From positions 62,001 to 126,000 of the forward strand of contig NZ_WOVL01000006.1 in NCBI RefSeq assembly GCF_009737085.1: a DNA stretch of 64,000 bases, written 5' to 3'. Numbering within the stretch: the stretch's first letter is position 1; each line of letters starts with the position of its first letter. The translations under genes were made by a program, and so were the position numbers. The DNA comes from Paenibacillus sp. NEAU-GSW1 (GTDB lineage: Bacteria > Bacillota > Bacilli > Paenibacillales > Paenibacillaceae). Below, in pieces: positions 43,808-52,681 of the stretch. The notes under the pieces were generated by a model. That model worked only from the letters and a program-made list of their open reading frames with translations. It had not been told where the DNA came from and searched no databases.

Positions 43808-44524
43808 TTAGAATAAATGAACGGAATGCGGCGACTTGGTGGCGAAGCCCTCGGCATATTTCCAGCCTCGCGGCTGCCCAAGCAAGGAATCGCGAGCTTC
43901 AACGCGTTCTACATAACGATCCGTCAACGGCGTCGCTACACGGTCCGCAGCTTGATCCGAAGACGAGAAGGCGGAGGATAAAAACTGCGAGCGATATGCC
44001 ATTAGCGATTGACGCTTTTGTTCATAAAATTCCGATACATCGACAGTTAGTGCCACATCCGTAATATCATTTATGTAGTAGTACACAAGCTGCTCCACTT
44101 GCACCGGCGGCAATTCCGGCATGTAACGCCGCAGCTTGGCGTTAAACACCGCTTCTTCGACAAGCTTGCTGCAGGCGATATGGTCCGGATGCCGGTCGAC
44201 CCAGTATGGCGCAAAAACGATGCGCGGCTTTGTTCGCCGTATTTCCGCAACGATTGCGTCGATATGCTCCTTCGACAATGACAGGCCGCGATCCGGCAAA
44301 CCTAAATTAGTCCTCGAATGCAAACCAAGCACCGCAGAAGCCTCGGAAGCCTCTTGCTTCCGAAGTTCAACGGTGCCGTTCGACGACATTTCCGCTTGCG
44401 TTAAATCGCATATGCCGACGCGCATGCCGGCTGCCGTATGCTTAGCGATCGTACCGCCCATTCCAATTTCAGCATCATCGGCATGAGCGCCAAATATTAA
44501 TAGATCAAGCTTGTGCTTGCTCAT
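43808..44524 (-). CDS. bshB1: GlcNAc-malate deacetylase (bacillithiol synthesis)
   Basis: BshB1 deacetylates GlcNAc-malate in the second step of bacillithiol synthesis. It is a zinc LmbE-like deacetylase of 238 residues with [13 protein letters not shown] near the N-terminus and DRHPDH in the middle, which hold the metal ligands. Its ATG overlaps the mgsA stop by four bases (ATGA). Confidence 0.94.
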   Translation of the reverse strand: MSKHKLDLLIFGAHADDAEIGMGGTIAKHTAAGMRVGICDLTQAEMSSNGTVELRKQEASEASAVLGLHSRTNLGLPDRGLSLSKEHIDAIVAEIRRTKPRIVFAPYWVDRHPDHIACSKLVEEAVFNAKLRRYMPELPPVQVEQLVYYYINDITDVALTVDVSEFYEQKRQSLMAYRSQFLSSAFSSSDQAADRVATPLTDRYVERVEARDSLLGQPRGWKYAEGFATKSPHSVHLF

Positions 44525-44943
44525 TGCTGCTCTCCAGGCTTGTACTTATGCACAAGCTCGCGCCAAGCGAAGTCTCCGCGTTCCAGCGCCTTTACAAGCA
44601 GCTCAGCAGAAGCGACGTTTGTCGCAACTGGAATGCCTTGCACATCGCAAAGGCGAAGCAAAGCGATAATATCCGGCTCGTGCGGCTGTGCCATAAGCGG
44701 GTCGCGCAAGAAAACAATTAAATCCATTTCATTTTGCGCTACCAAAGCGCCGATCTGCTGGTCGCCGCCAAGCGGACCGGACATAAACCGATGTATGTTA
44801 AGCTTCGTTTGCTCCATAATGCGAGTCCCGGTTGTACCAGTCGAATACAAGCGATGAGGCGTAAAAACATGCTCGTAAGCAAGCACGAAATTAACCATTT
44901 CCTCTTTCTTGCGGTCATGAGCGATAAACGCGATATTCAACAC
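44521..44943 (-). CDS. mgsA: methylglyoxal synthase
   Basis: MgsA turns dihydroxyacetone phosphate into methylglyoxal. The 140-residue protein has [27 protein letters not shown] with the catalytic aspartate, and [14 protein letters not shown]. It starts with GTG at 44943 after GGAGAGGGG. The placement beside bshB1/bshA makes sense, because bacillithiol detoxifies methylglyoxal. Confidence 0.95.
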   Translation of the reverse strand: MLNIAFIAHDRKKEEMVNFVLAYEHVFTPHRLYSTGTTGTRIMEQTKLNIHRFMSGPLGGDQQIGALVAQNEMDLIVFLRDPLMAQPHEPDIIALLRLCDVQGIPVATNVASAELLVKALERGDFAWRELVHKYKPGEQQ

Positions 44944-44972
44944 TGTTGTTTCCCCTCTCCTGCTGATTATTA

Positions 44973-45773
44973 TTAATCCATCAAATGCTCAAAGCCGTAT
45001 ACGAGACCGCTGTAAGTCATTACCTTCTTAATTGCTACGTTTACGCCCGGCATATAGCCCGCACGGTCGTATGAATCGTGGCGAATTTTTAGCGTTTGTC
45101 CGTAACCGCCGAATACAACCTCTTGCTGCGCAAATACGCCCGGAAGCCTTACGCTATGTATGCGGAATCCGTTATAATAGCCGCCTCGCGCTCCTTCGAT
45201 CGTCTCGTGCTCGTTCGGGTTGCCCTGGCGCAGCTCCTTGCGAACTTCAGAAATCAGCTCGGCCGTTTTAATTGACGTGCCGGACGGAGCGTCGAGCTTC
45301 TGATCGCCGTGATACTCGATAATTTCAACATGCGGCAAATATTTCGACGCTTGCGCTGCGAATTGCATCATAAGAATCGCGCCGATTGAGAAATTCGGAG
45401 CGATGAGCGCTCCAAGACCCTTTTCTTTGCTGAGCTTGTCCAGCTCCTCGATTTGCTCCGGCGTAAAGCCTGTTGTGCCTACAATCGGACGAACTCCATA
45501 TTCAAGCGCCGTTCTCGTGTTGCTGTATGCGACCTTAGGCACTGTAAAATCGACAAGCACATCCGCTTGCGCGCTGTTCAGCGCATCCTCAAGCGTAGCG
45601 CACGCGAGGACGCCGGTTGCAGGCTTGCCGGCAAAAACGCCGGCATCTGTTTCGACGGCTGAAGGAGCAACTGCTGCGACCAGCTCCAGCGTGTCATCCT
45701 CCAGCACCATTTTTACAACTTCGCGGCCCATTCTGCCGTTTGCTCCAATAACTGCTACTTTAATTTTATCCAT
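44973..45773 (-). CDS. dapB: 4-hydroxy-tetrahydrodipicolinate reductase
   Basis: DapB works in the diaminopimelate/lysine pathway. The 266-residue protein has [24 protein letters not shown] and [14 protein letters not shown]. The active-site stretch is [14 protein letters not shown]. The catalytic first His is kept, while the usual second His of the HH pair is Gly. It opens the run into mgsA and the bacillithiol genes. Confidence 0.94.
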   Translation of the reverse strand: MDKIKVAVIGANGRMGREVVKMVLEDDTLELVAAVAPSAVETDAGVFAGKPATGVLACATLEDALNSAQADVLVDFTVPKVAYSNTRTALEYGVRPIVGTTGFTPEQIEELDKLSKEKGLGALIAPNFSIGAILMMQFAAQASKYLPHVEIIEYHGDQKLDAPSGTSIKTAELISEVRKELRQGNPNEHETIEGARGGYYNGFRIHSVRLPGVFAQQEVVFGGYGQTLKIRHDSYDRAGYMPGVNVAIKKVMTYSGLVYGFEHLMD

Positions 45774-45779
45774 GATCGA

Positions 45780-46325
45780 TCACCTGTTCCTTTTCCGATG
45801 TCTTTCCTTCGCGCGATCTCGCATCATTCGCCGTTTTCGGCGGATGTCGGCAAACAGCCTTCGAGCAGCCGAATGGCCCGGATCAATTCGAATGGCCTCG
45901 CGGGCATTGTTGACGGCAGTGTCCAAGTTGCCCAGCTCCGCATGCACGAAAGCCATGAAGTAAAACGCTTCAAAGCTTAGCGGATCAAGCTCTGCAGCCT
46001 CGTTAAGCATATCCAGCGCTTCCTCATATTGCGGCGGATTGGACTGTATCAATTGCTCAGCCGACAGCACCAGCTGCTTCGCTTCGATGGTTTGCAAGTA
46101 ATATTGATATTCCGTATGGCTGGCGTCAAGCTCGACAGCCTGCTTAGCAAAGCGATGCGCTTTGTTCCATTTGCCGCTGCGCGCGCAAGAAATTGCGCAT
46201 TTATAATGGTAGCCTGCATTGTCCGGTTCAATCGCGATGGCCCGCTCAAACCATTCAATCGCTTGCTCGAAATCATTGTTCAATATAAAGGCGTACGCCT
46301 GTTTCACACAGCTCTCGCCGTCCAT
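45780..46325 (-). CDS. tetratricopeptide-repeat protein
   Basis: The 181-residue protein consists of at least three TPR units (AYAFILNNDFEQAIEWFERA, KCAISCARSGKWNKAHRFAK, YFMAFVHAELGNLDTAVNNA). A strongly basic tail follows (RRKRRMMRDRAKERHRKRNR). ATG 46325 follows AAGGAGG at 8 nt. The function is unknown; the basic end may bind nucleic acid. It is 6 bp upstream of dapB. Confidence 0.82.
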   Translation of the reverse strand: MDGESCVKQAYAFILNNDFEQAIEWFERAIAIEPDNAGYHYKCAISCARSGKWNKAHRFAKQAVELDASHTEYQYYLQTIEAKQLVLSAEQLIQSNPPQYEEALDMLNEAAELDPLSFEAFYFMAFVHAELGNLDTAVNNAREAIRIDPGHSAARRLFADIRRKRRMMRDRAKERHRKRNR

Positions 46326-46379
46326 CCGCCCATCCTCCTTGTACACAGGGTGATGGTACAGCATATGTACGGAGGCAGT

Positions 46380-46715
46380 CTACTGTTCAGCGTTTTTTCT
46401 CGTCCACCGGTCGGCGTCGCGAGTATTGAATTTATGCATCACTTTATTATGGGCTTCTGTTAAATCGATGCCAAGCGAATTCGCAAAGCAGGATAAAATA
46501 AATAAAATATCGCCCAGTTCCATTTCGACCGTGTTTTCGGCTTCATCGGCTTTTTTCGGCTTCTCGCCGTAATAATGGTTGACCTCGCGGGCCAATTCGC
46601 CTACTTCCTCGCTCATTCTGGCCATCAATGCAAGAGGACTGAAATAGCCTTCCTTGAACTGGGATATGTAGGCGTCTACTTCACGCTGGATTTCAGCTAA
46701 CGATTTCTCGGTCAT
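46380..46715 (-). CDS. ypjD: MazG-like nucleotide pyrophosphohydrolase (YpjD)
   Basis: The 111-residue protein is a single MazG-type helical domain with the metal motifs EEVGELAREV and EMELGDILF. It is predicted to hydrolyse non-canonical or excess NTPs. The end HKFNTRDADRWTRK closely matches my recollection of B. subtilis YpjD, which is also upstream of dapB. The start ATG 46715 (MTEKSLAEIQ) matches that protein better than the longer frame. Confidence 0.9.
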   Translation of the reverse strand: MTEKSLAEIQREVDAYISQFKEGYFSPLALMARMSEEVGELAREVNHYYGEKPKKADEAENTVEMELGDILFILSCFANSLGIDLTEAHNKVMHKFNTRDADRWTRKNAEQ

Positions 46716-46857
46716 TCCGCTATATCCCTTTCCGCTATACATTTCGTTCATATCAATTCATATGTTAACGTAAAGAGACCGTGAAAACAATCATTTTTGC
46801 ACAACCCCTTTTTGAGCTATACTAACGATGATTCGAATTTCGCCTAAGGAGACCGCT

Positions 46858-47724
46858 ATGATTCGAAAAATGACCTCTCAATTAAAAATAATATTTCCGA
46901 TTATGATTGGGACCGCTATTTATGCGTTCGGTCTGCATTACTTCGTCATTCCGAATCAATTAACTGAGGGCGGCGTAACCGGCATTGCGATTCTGCTTAA
47001 CTATGCAGCGGGCTGGCCTCTATCACTGTCGACGCTGCTTCTTAACATACCGCTCTTTATCGTCGGCTGGCGAACGCTCGGCAAGCGTGAAATGGCCTAT
47101 ACGCTGATCGGCGTTTTGTCATTATCGCTATTTCTCGCCCTGCTCGAACGATTAATTCATAAAGGCTGGCTCGTCCCGTTCCATACTTCGCAGGATTACA
47201 TACTGGCTGCATTGTACGCGGGCGTTACGCTTGGCGCGGGTCTTGGAATCGTTTTTCGATTCGGCGGCACGACAGGCGGCATCGACATCATTGCGCGCAT
47301 CACGTCCCGTAAAAAAAACGTAAGCATGGGGCAGTTGATTCTCGCTTTCGATGCCCTCATCATTGGCGCCGCTTTGTTCTATATCCCGATCGAGAAAATT
47401 TTATATACACTGGTAGCCGTATTTGTCGCTTCCAGACTTATCGATTTTATTCAAGACGGCGCTTATTCGGCAAAATCGTTCACCATCATTACCGACCACG
47501 GATCTTCAATGGCTGCGCGGATTGCCGCAGAATTAGAGCGCGGCGTTACCTTAATGCCGGCAAAGGGCGCTTTTTCCGGGCATGCAAAAGAGGTCGTATA
47601 CTGCGTCGTCCAAAGGCAGGAAATGCGCCGCCTAAAGTCGATTATCCGCAGTATAGACCCCCGTGCGTTTACTGTCATTAGCGAGGTTCATGATGTGCTC
47701 GGCGAAGGCTTTAAAGAAGAATAA
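46858..47724 (+). CDS. ypjC: YitT-family membrane protein (YpjC-like)
   Basis: The 288-residue protein has about five or six transmembrane helices in its first ~195 residues (FGLHYFVIPNQLTEGGVTGI is typical of the family). A soluble DUF2179 domain follows (FTIITDHGSSMAARIAAELE to the end). It starts at 46858 after AAGGAG. In B. subtilis ypjC lies between ypjB and ypjD, as here, but in this window it is on the opposite strand. The transported substrate is unknown. Confidence 0.87.
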   Translation: MIRKMTSQLKIIFPIMIGTAIYAFGLHYFVIPNQLTEGGVTGIAILLNYAAGWPLSLSTLLLNIPLFIVGWRTLGKREMAYTLIGVLSLSLFLALLERLIHKGWLVPFHTSQDYILAALYAGVTLGAGLGIVFRFGGTTGGIDIIARITSRKKNVSMGQLILAFDALIIGAALFYIPIEKILYTLVAVFVASRLIDFIQDGAYSAKSFTIITDHGSSMAARIAAELERGVTLMPAKGAFSGHAKEVVYCVVQRQEMRRLKSIIRSIDPRAFTVISEVHDVLGEGFKEE

Positions 47725-47750
47725 CGAGCTTTCCGCCAGTTGAACCAAGC

Positions 47751-48614
47751 TTAAATCTTTTTCACTCCATAAGGCATATGCTTATATTTCTTCCAGCCTG
47801 TATACGTAAGCGCCGCCATGATGATTGCTCCAAGGAGCAGGCTCCATGTAATCGGATTGGCGGCATTAACGGGAGCAAACGCCGGCTCATCGTTGACGTT
47901 CAGCCCGTCGTCAAACAAATTGCTCACCGCGTATTCCAAATCGCGAATGGAATCGTCCGTCCAATCTTGCTTGGCCTGTCCTCTCGTCCCCGCATCAAGC
48001 AGCAGCTGCGTATAGCGCATACGTTCTTTCAGTTCATCCAATCGAGCGCTCGGCCGCTGCATGGCTGCAGCTCCTTCGATTTTAGCAAGATGGGCCGTAA
48101 AGCTGTCCAGCGCCGCTCTCGCCGCCAGTGCTCCGTCCCCGGTCTGCCGATTCCAGGATTGATTAATCCGGCGCAAATCTTCCATCATGACTTTCTCGTA
48201 CTGCAGCCAAAGCGCATGCTGAGGCCGCAACAGCGCATCCGTCGCTAAATGAATGCTCGCCGATGCGGTAAGCCAATCGGACGGCTGTGTGCCGTTCTGC
48301 AATGCGGTTTCTACCATTTGCAGCCGTTGCTCGAACAGCTGCCAGCCTTCCGTTTGACCGACTGCGCGAATCGTTTCGCTCTTCGTCTGCCGTTCCAGCA
48401 GCTGCGCGTATTTATAGCCTGCCTGGCGATTATTCGTGTATGCCGCTTCATACAGTTCATCGGCGGTCTCATCAAGCTTCTGAAGCTTTTGCTTCATAAC
48501 CGGCTCTTGAATGGACTCCCACGCAACAGGCATAGCAAAAACGGTCGATACTGACCCGATCGTCATGACGATACAGGCGATTAATGGAACAACGATACGT
48601 ATCTTCATGAACAT
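47751..48614 (-). CDS. ypjB: sporulation-associated membrane protein YpjB-like
   Basis: This is a bitopic exported protein of 287 residues with a signal-like helix (~3-25), a helical extracytoplasmic region of about 215 residues and a C-terminal transmembrane helix (~250-270) followed by a short basic tail. Synteny (qcrC-ypjA-ypjB) identifies it as YpjB, a protein linked to sporulation. Start choice is difficult: ATGs at 48620, 48614 and 48608 follow GGGGGG, and 48614 has the best spacing. The whole start region is buried in a 19-bp hairpin. Confidence 0.78.
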   Translation of the reverse strand: MFMKIRIVVPLIACIVMTIGSVSTVFAMPVAWESIQEPVMKQKLQKLDETADELYEAAYTNNRQAGYKYAQLLERQTKSETIRAVGQTEGWQLFEQRLQMVETALQNGTQPSDWLTASASIHLATDALLRPQHALWLQYEKVMMEDLRRINQSWNRQTGDGALAARAALDSFTAHLAKIEGAAAMQRPSARLDELKERMRYTQLLLDAGTRGQAKQDWTDDSIRDLEYAVSNLFDDGLNVNDEPAFAPVNAANPITWSLLLGAIIMAALTYTGWKKYKHMPYGVKKI

Positions 48615-48660
48615 GGACATCCCCCCATACAAACTCTATGAGGGGATGTCCATGTTTATG
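48606..48660 (-). promoter_or_regulatory. 19-bp hairpin covering the ypjB ribosome site and start codons
   Basis: Arms 48606-48624 and 48642-48660 are complementary except for one position, with a 17-nt loop. On the minus strand the 5' arm begins at the end of ypjA. The 3' arm contains the GGGG Shine-Dalgarno and the in-frame ATGs of ypjB. There is no T-run, so it is not a simple terminator. Confidence 0.65.
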
Positions 48661-49288
48661 CCGATTTCTTCTGTTTCAAGGCAATCCAGCCAACAATGAA
48701 ACTGAATATAGACAAGCAATACGTAAATAACTCCACTTGAGGCAAATCATCATAGAGCACATCCGCTAACCACGGGAACACTTCGAAGTTGTAGTCAACG
48801 GTATCGTTAAGCAGCAACCACAGCGTGCCGATGACCGCAGCGGCAGTGCCAGCTTTCATAAATCGGGCGTACAGCAGCACTTCAGCCGCCATACCCAGAT
48901 GTGAAGCGCTAAGCATCGCATGCTGCCAATAAAGCTCATCGCCTTGTGCGCCTCCTGCCACAATCATCGCTACTGCCCATATGCCGTATTTAACCGACGT
49001 TACGACAGCAAGCCCTTCAATAATTATGCGCGTCCCTTTAATCCAGCGGGAATCCGACTGCGGGGGAAACAATAAATATAGCAGTACAAGCGTAAAAAAC
49101 AAGCTGGCCGTTGGGCTGTCTGGCACGAATACGAGCTGCCAAAGCGGATGATTGTCCGCCGTATCGGCCAATTGGTTGCCATACCATATATAACCGTAAA
49201 TCGTACCGAGTAAATTAACGATGAACAGCAGCCAGAGCATCCGCCGATCCATCAGAAATGAGCGGCTCCAAAACCAAGAAATAGTCAC
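48656..49288 (-). CDS. ypjA: DUF1405 membrane protein (YpjA-like)
   Basis: The 210-residue polytopic membrane protein has about six hydrophobic helices and the family signature LLFIVNLLGTIYGYIWYGNQ. It starts with GTG at 49288, 8 nt after GGGGGAG. YpjA lies directly downstream of qcrC in B. subtilis, as here. The function is unknown; the position suggests a link to the respiratory complex. Confidence 0.82.
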   Translation of the reverse strand: MTISWFWSRSFLMDRRMLWLLFIVNLLGTIYGYIWYGNQLADTADNHPLWQLVFVPDSPTASLFFTLVLLYLLFPPQSDSRWIKGTRIIIEGLAVVTSVKYGIWAVAMIVAGGAQGDELYWQHAMLSASHLGMAAEVLLYARFMKAGTAAAVIGTLWLLLNDTVDYNFEVFPWLADVLYDDLPQVELFTYCLSIFSFIVGWIALKQKKSA

Positions 49289-49320
49289 GACAAGCTCTCC
49301 CCCTGCCCGCATTTTCGAGA

Positions 49321-49353
49321 AAAAACCTGACCGTATGATACGATCAGGTTTTT
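49321..49353 (-). terminator. Rho-independent terminator of qcrABC
   Basis: A stem of about 13 bp with one mismatch (49322-49334 / 49339-49352 region) is followed on the minus strand by a T-run, 12 bp past the qcrC stop. Confidence 0.85.
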
Positions 49354-49364
49354 AAGTAAGCGTA

Positions 49365-50234
49365 TTATTCTGCTGGTGCTTTTTGCTTCGCCAGCCAAGT
49401 TGTCAGTTGGTCGATTTGTTCAGCGGAAAGCGATTCTTTGAATGCAGGCATTCCACCGCGTCCGTTTGTTACGATATCAACTAACTCTTCTTTCGAATAC
49501 TTGTCGCCGACACCGGTCAATGCAGGGAAATTGCCTTGGCCCTTCAGATCTGCTGCATGGCAGCCGATACATTGCGCTTGCTTGACGATATCCATTGCTG
49601 GGTCATTCGCGTCAACAAGAGCAACTGGCTTTTCTTTCTGCGTTGGGTTTGGCGCTTCTTTACCGCTTTCAATAGCCTCGCGAGCTTTTTCTTCCCGTTC
49701 ATGATGCTCAGGAATTGTATTCGTTTTTTCCAGCTGATGCGTGTAGTGATCCCAAGAGATGAGTGTCAAATAAACGCAAGCTATCAAAGAAAGAATCATT
49801 AAGGACGAAGCGATTGGACGGCGATAGAAGCGGCGCTCCTTGCCCGTATCCAGGAATGGTGCGAGCAACAGACCGCCGAACATAACGCCCGGTACGCCCA
49901 TCGTGCCCAGCACGATGTAGTCTTGCGATACATATGGGTATTTCAAAAATTGATACAGGAACAAGAAGTACCAGTCCGGCATCGGAATAAACGCCGCGTT
50001 CGTCGGGTCAGCAGGATAGCCGAGCGGAGCCGGCTCTGCAATCGTCCAACAGAGGAAGCCGACGAGAACGACGCAGCCTACCATCCATTCCTTAAGCAGG
50101 AAGTTCGGGATGAACGCTTCCGATTTACCGGGAAAGGACGTATAGTCAGGAGGCACTTGAGCGCCTGCGCCCTTTTTTACGCGCGAATCCCCAACGTAAA
50201 CGACTTTCTCGTTCGATTTATGACCATGCGCCAT
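49365..50234 (-). CDS. qcrC: menaquinol:cytochrome c reductase, cytochrome b/c fusion subunit
   Basis: QcrC joins the C-terminal part of cytochrome b (residues ~40-170, three to four helices, including PMPDWYFLFLYQFLKYP) to a membrane-attached cytochrome c domain with heme motif CIGCH near residue 222. An Arg/Glu/Pro-rich linker precedes the heme domain. At 289 residues it is the normal Firmicutes form. It works with qcrA and qcrB in the bc complex. Confidence 0.96.
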   Translation of the reverse strand: MAHGHKSNEKVVYVGDSRVKKGAGAQVPPDYTSFPGKSEAFIPNFLLKEWMVGCVVLVGFLCWTIAEPAPLGYPADPTNAAFIPMPDWYFLFLYQFLKYPYVSQDYIVLGTMGVPGVMFGGLLLAPFLDTGKERRFYRRPIASSLMILSLIACVYLTLISWDHYTHQLEKTNTIPEHHEREEKAREAIESGKEAPNPTQKEKPVALVDANDPAMDIVKQAQCIGCHAADLKGQGNFPALTGVGDKYSKEELVDIVTNGRGGMPAFKESLSAEQIDQLTTWLAKQKAPAE

Positions 50235-50252
50235 TGTAAGTCCTCCCTTCGC

Positions 50253-50924
50253 TTAAAGTGGTCCCGAGATCCCTTGCTTCCGAATCATCAAGAAGTGAGC
50301 GGCAAGCATAGCGATCAACGCGCCAGGCAAGAAGAATACGTGAATCGCGAAGAAGCGAGTCAGCGTCTGTGCGCCTACGATATCGCCGCCATACAGGAAT
50401 TGCGCGATATACGGTCCGATGTAAGGAACCGATTCTGCAATTTGGACGCCGACTTTAGTCGCGAAGTAAGCTTTGTTGTCCCAAGGCAGCAAATAGCCTG
50501 TGAAACCGAGACCCAACATGATGAAGAAAATAAGCATCCCTACTACCCAGTTCATCTCGCGCGGCGCTTTATACGAGCCGGTAAAGAATACGCGCAAGGT
50601 ATGTAAGAACATCATAACGATAACCAAGCTTGCCCCAAAATGGTGCATACCGCGAACGATGCCGCCGAATGGGACCTTATGGTTTAAGTAATCAACGCTG
50701 GCATAAGCATTGATAATATCCGGCACATAGTACATCGTCAGGAACATACCGGACAAAATTTGAATTACGGTGATGAAGAACGTCAGACCGCCAAAGCAAT
50801 AAACAAAGGCGGAGAAGTGATGCGCCGGATTGACATGCTCAGGCACTTCATGGTCCGCTACATCGCGCCATAGCGGCGTAATATCAAGACGTTCGTCGAT
50901 CCAGTTGTACACGCTTTTAAACAT
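50253..50924 (-). CDS. qcrB: menaquinol:cytochrome c reductase, cytochrome b subunit
   Basis: QcrB is the four-helix b6-type cytochrome (223 residues). It has heme-ligand histidines in the HHFGASLVIVMMFLHTLRVF region and in FFAIHVFFLPGALIAMLAAH, and LGFTGYLLPWDNKAYFA in the quinone region. It lies 14 bp after qcrA. Confidence 0.97.
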   Translation of the reverse strand: MFKSVYNWIDERLDITPLWRDVADHEVPEHVNPAHHFSAFVYCFGGLTFFITVIQILSGMFLTMYYVPDIINAYASVDYLNHKVPFGGIVRGMHHFGASLVIVMMFLHTLRVFFTGSYKAPREMNWVVGMLIFFIMLGLGFTGYLLPWDNKAYFATKVGVQIAESVPYIGPYIAQFLYGGDIVGAQTLTRFFAIHVFFLPGALIAMLAAHFLMIRKQGISGPL

Positions 50925-50938
50925 CTGAAATACGCCTC

Positions 50939-51469
50939 CTATACTCGAGTATTCGCTTTAATCGGACCTACATACACAAAGCCGTCTTCGACTTTCACTT
51001 CATATTCGTCGAGCGGATTCGGCGCAACGGAAAGGTTCTTTCCGTCCTTCGAATAGCGCGCGTCATGGCAAGGGCAATCGTATTCATTCTTGCCCTTCGT
51101 ATTCCAACCGATTGTGCACCCAAGGTGCTTACATACCGGCGAAAGAGCGAATATTTGATTGTTCGCGTCCTTGGAAATCCATGCCGCAAGCTCAGGATCG
51201 CTGACATACCAGCCGTCGACCTGGTGAATTTGAAACTTGAATTCTTGCGGGTCGTTCGTAATTTTGCTTTCTTCAACTACTTTAACCCAAGTGCCTTCGC
51301 CCTTTTTTTCTAACAGCGGGTCTACTGCAAAACGGACCATAGGCAAAACCGCGCCGCCCATCATAAATGCAGTCGTACCGCCAAGCGTATACGACAAAAA
51401 TTGACGCCGGGACATCTCTTTACGCTGAACCGGTCGATGCGCGGTCTCGTGATGTTCGTGGTTACTCAT
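50939..51469 (-). CDS. qcrA: menaquinol:cytochrome c reductase, Rieske iron-sulfur subunit
   Basis: QcrA carries the 2Fe-2S cluster of the bc complex. The 176-residue protein starts at 51469 (MSNHEHHETAH). It has a twin-arginine-like RRQFLSYTLGG before its membrane anchor, and Rieske motifs CKHLGC and CPCHDA. A sigma-A promoter lies about 80 bp upstream. Confidence 0.96.
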   Translation of the reverse strand: MSNHEHHETAHRPVQRKEMSRRQFLSYTLGGTTAFMMGGAVLPMVRFAVDPLLEKKGEGTWVKVVEESKITNDPQEFKFQIHQVDGWYVSDPELAAWISKDANNQIFALSPVCKHLGCTIGWNTKGKNEYDCPCHDARYSKDGKNLSVAPNPLDEYEVKVEDGFVYVGPIKANTRV

Positions 51470-51547
51470 CTTCTGTTCTACCCCCTTTGCCAACCATTTC
51501 TCGTGTCTTGCCCTATGGCAAAACACATGACGAACTAGGACATAACT

Positions 51548-51576
51548 ATAATAGCTTAGGTGCTTGGGAGCGTCAA
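51548..51576 (-). promoter_or_regulatory. sigma-A promoter of qcrABC
   Basis: On the minus strand TTGACG (51571-51576) and TATTAT (51548-51553) are 17 bp apart, with five of six matches in each. A transcript would start near 51541. Confidence 0.75.
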
Positions 51577-51699
51577 GAATATGGCCGGAGTTTTGTTTAC
51601 CTATAAAATGTCGTTCATAAATTTGTTGTCATTTTGTCACATTTGACCTTGTCTGCCAATTGTTTTCCCCATATGTTGATTTTTTTATACAAAATTTAT

Positions 51700-52128
51700 T
51701 TAACCTTGCTCTCTATTGCCCCCGCTCCACATCGTTTGAATCGCGCTCGCGACTGCAGACGCCGCCGGCTTCTCGCCATGCTCGTCCGGACAAAGCACAA
51801 GGTCTGCGCTTTTGCAGTTTAATTCGGCAGCGTTTGCGGGTGTTGCCACAACCACAAATCGAAACCCGGACTGTTTCAATCTTTCGCACATTCGATCAAT
51901 GACGTTTGATTGTTGTTCTTTCTCGGTATAATGCATGGCCGGATATGTAACGACTCTTCCTTTAAACGGAATTTCAACGAGATCCATCACATCGCGCAGC
52001 CGTTCAAGCGCGGTTGTCGCCTCGTAGGGCTGTTCATCACCCGTCATCCCCGTAACGGGCAACAGGCAAGTATCCAAATAAGGCCGGAGCTCCTCCCATT
52101 GTTCTGCCGATATATCGCTAAATTTCAT
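51700..52128 (-). CDS. ypiF: DUF2487 protein (YpiF-like)
   Basis: The 142-residue soluble protein starts at ATG 52128 after AAGGAG. It corresponds by position and general sequence to B. subtilis YpiF, upstream of qcrA. It has no membrane segment. Its function is unknown. Confidence 0.78.
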   Translation of the reverse strand: MKFSDISAEQWEELRPYLDTCLLPVTGMTGDEQPYEATTALERLRDVMDLVEIPFKGRVVTYPAMHYTEKEQQSNVIDRMCERLKQSGFRFVVVATPANAAELNCKSADLVLCPDEHGEKPAASAVASAIQTMWSGGNREQG

Positions 52129-52275
52129 TGCCAATTCTCCTTCAATCCTTAATCATGTTCAGGTTCTGGCACACTTTATCCATGTTACTCCGAATTCGCT
52201 TATTTGCCAATGCCCTTCGGCATGCAGAGAAGCAGAGAACGGCATTGTTGACCTTTTTATATGAAACCTAATAAT

Positions 52276-52331
52276 TAAAAAAACTTCCGCATGCGTTTTC
52301 AGGTTTGCTCGCCTGGACGCAACTGCGGAAG
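52276..52331 (-). terminator. Rho-independent terminator after the IDEAL gene
   Basis: A long stem (52284-52296 / 52317-52331, with a small internal loop) is followed on the minus strand by about seven T, 28 bp past the IDEAL gene. Confidence 0.82.
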
Positions 52332-52358
52332 CTTTATCGTTTCAACGCTTCATCTTCA

Positions 52359-52541
52359 TTAACGCTTCATATCATTTAGCTGCTTAGCCAAGCGGTAGAA
52401 CGTATCCTCGTCTCCGGACGAGAGCGCCTGATCGATTGCCTTATAAATCTGTTCAGTGCGAAACTTAAGCACGGCTTCATCGAGCACCATTTCTGCTGCC
52501 AGCCCTAACATAGCTTCATACGTAACCTTCATTTTGTCCAT
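52359..52541 (-). CDS. IDEAL-domain small protein
   Basis: The 60-residue protein is nearly all one IDEAL domain (LDEAVLKFRTEQIYKAIDQA, then LAKQLNDM). In B. subtilis a similar domain is the tail of YpiB, encoded in this neighbourhood; here it stands alone. The ATG at 52541 (MDKMKVTYEAM) has GGAGG at 8 nt. A regulatory or binding role is likely but unproven. Confidence 0.78.
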   Translation of the reverse strand: MDKMKVTYEAMLGLAAEMVLDEAVLKFRTEQIYKAIDQALSSGDEDTFYRLAKQLNDMKR

Positions 52542-52681
52542 AGGATACACCTCCATACCGGTGTTCTTGCCTTCCCAAATGATGACAGCCAAACCGGCTT
52601 CTATTAAATGATATTCAGCGAATCCATAGCAGTAGAGTGCGCTCGCCCTTCACTGCTTGAATATGCTCTTGCCTATTTCCC

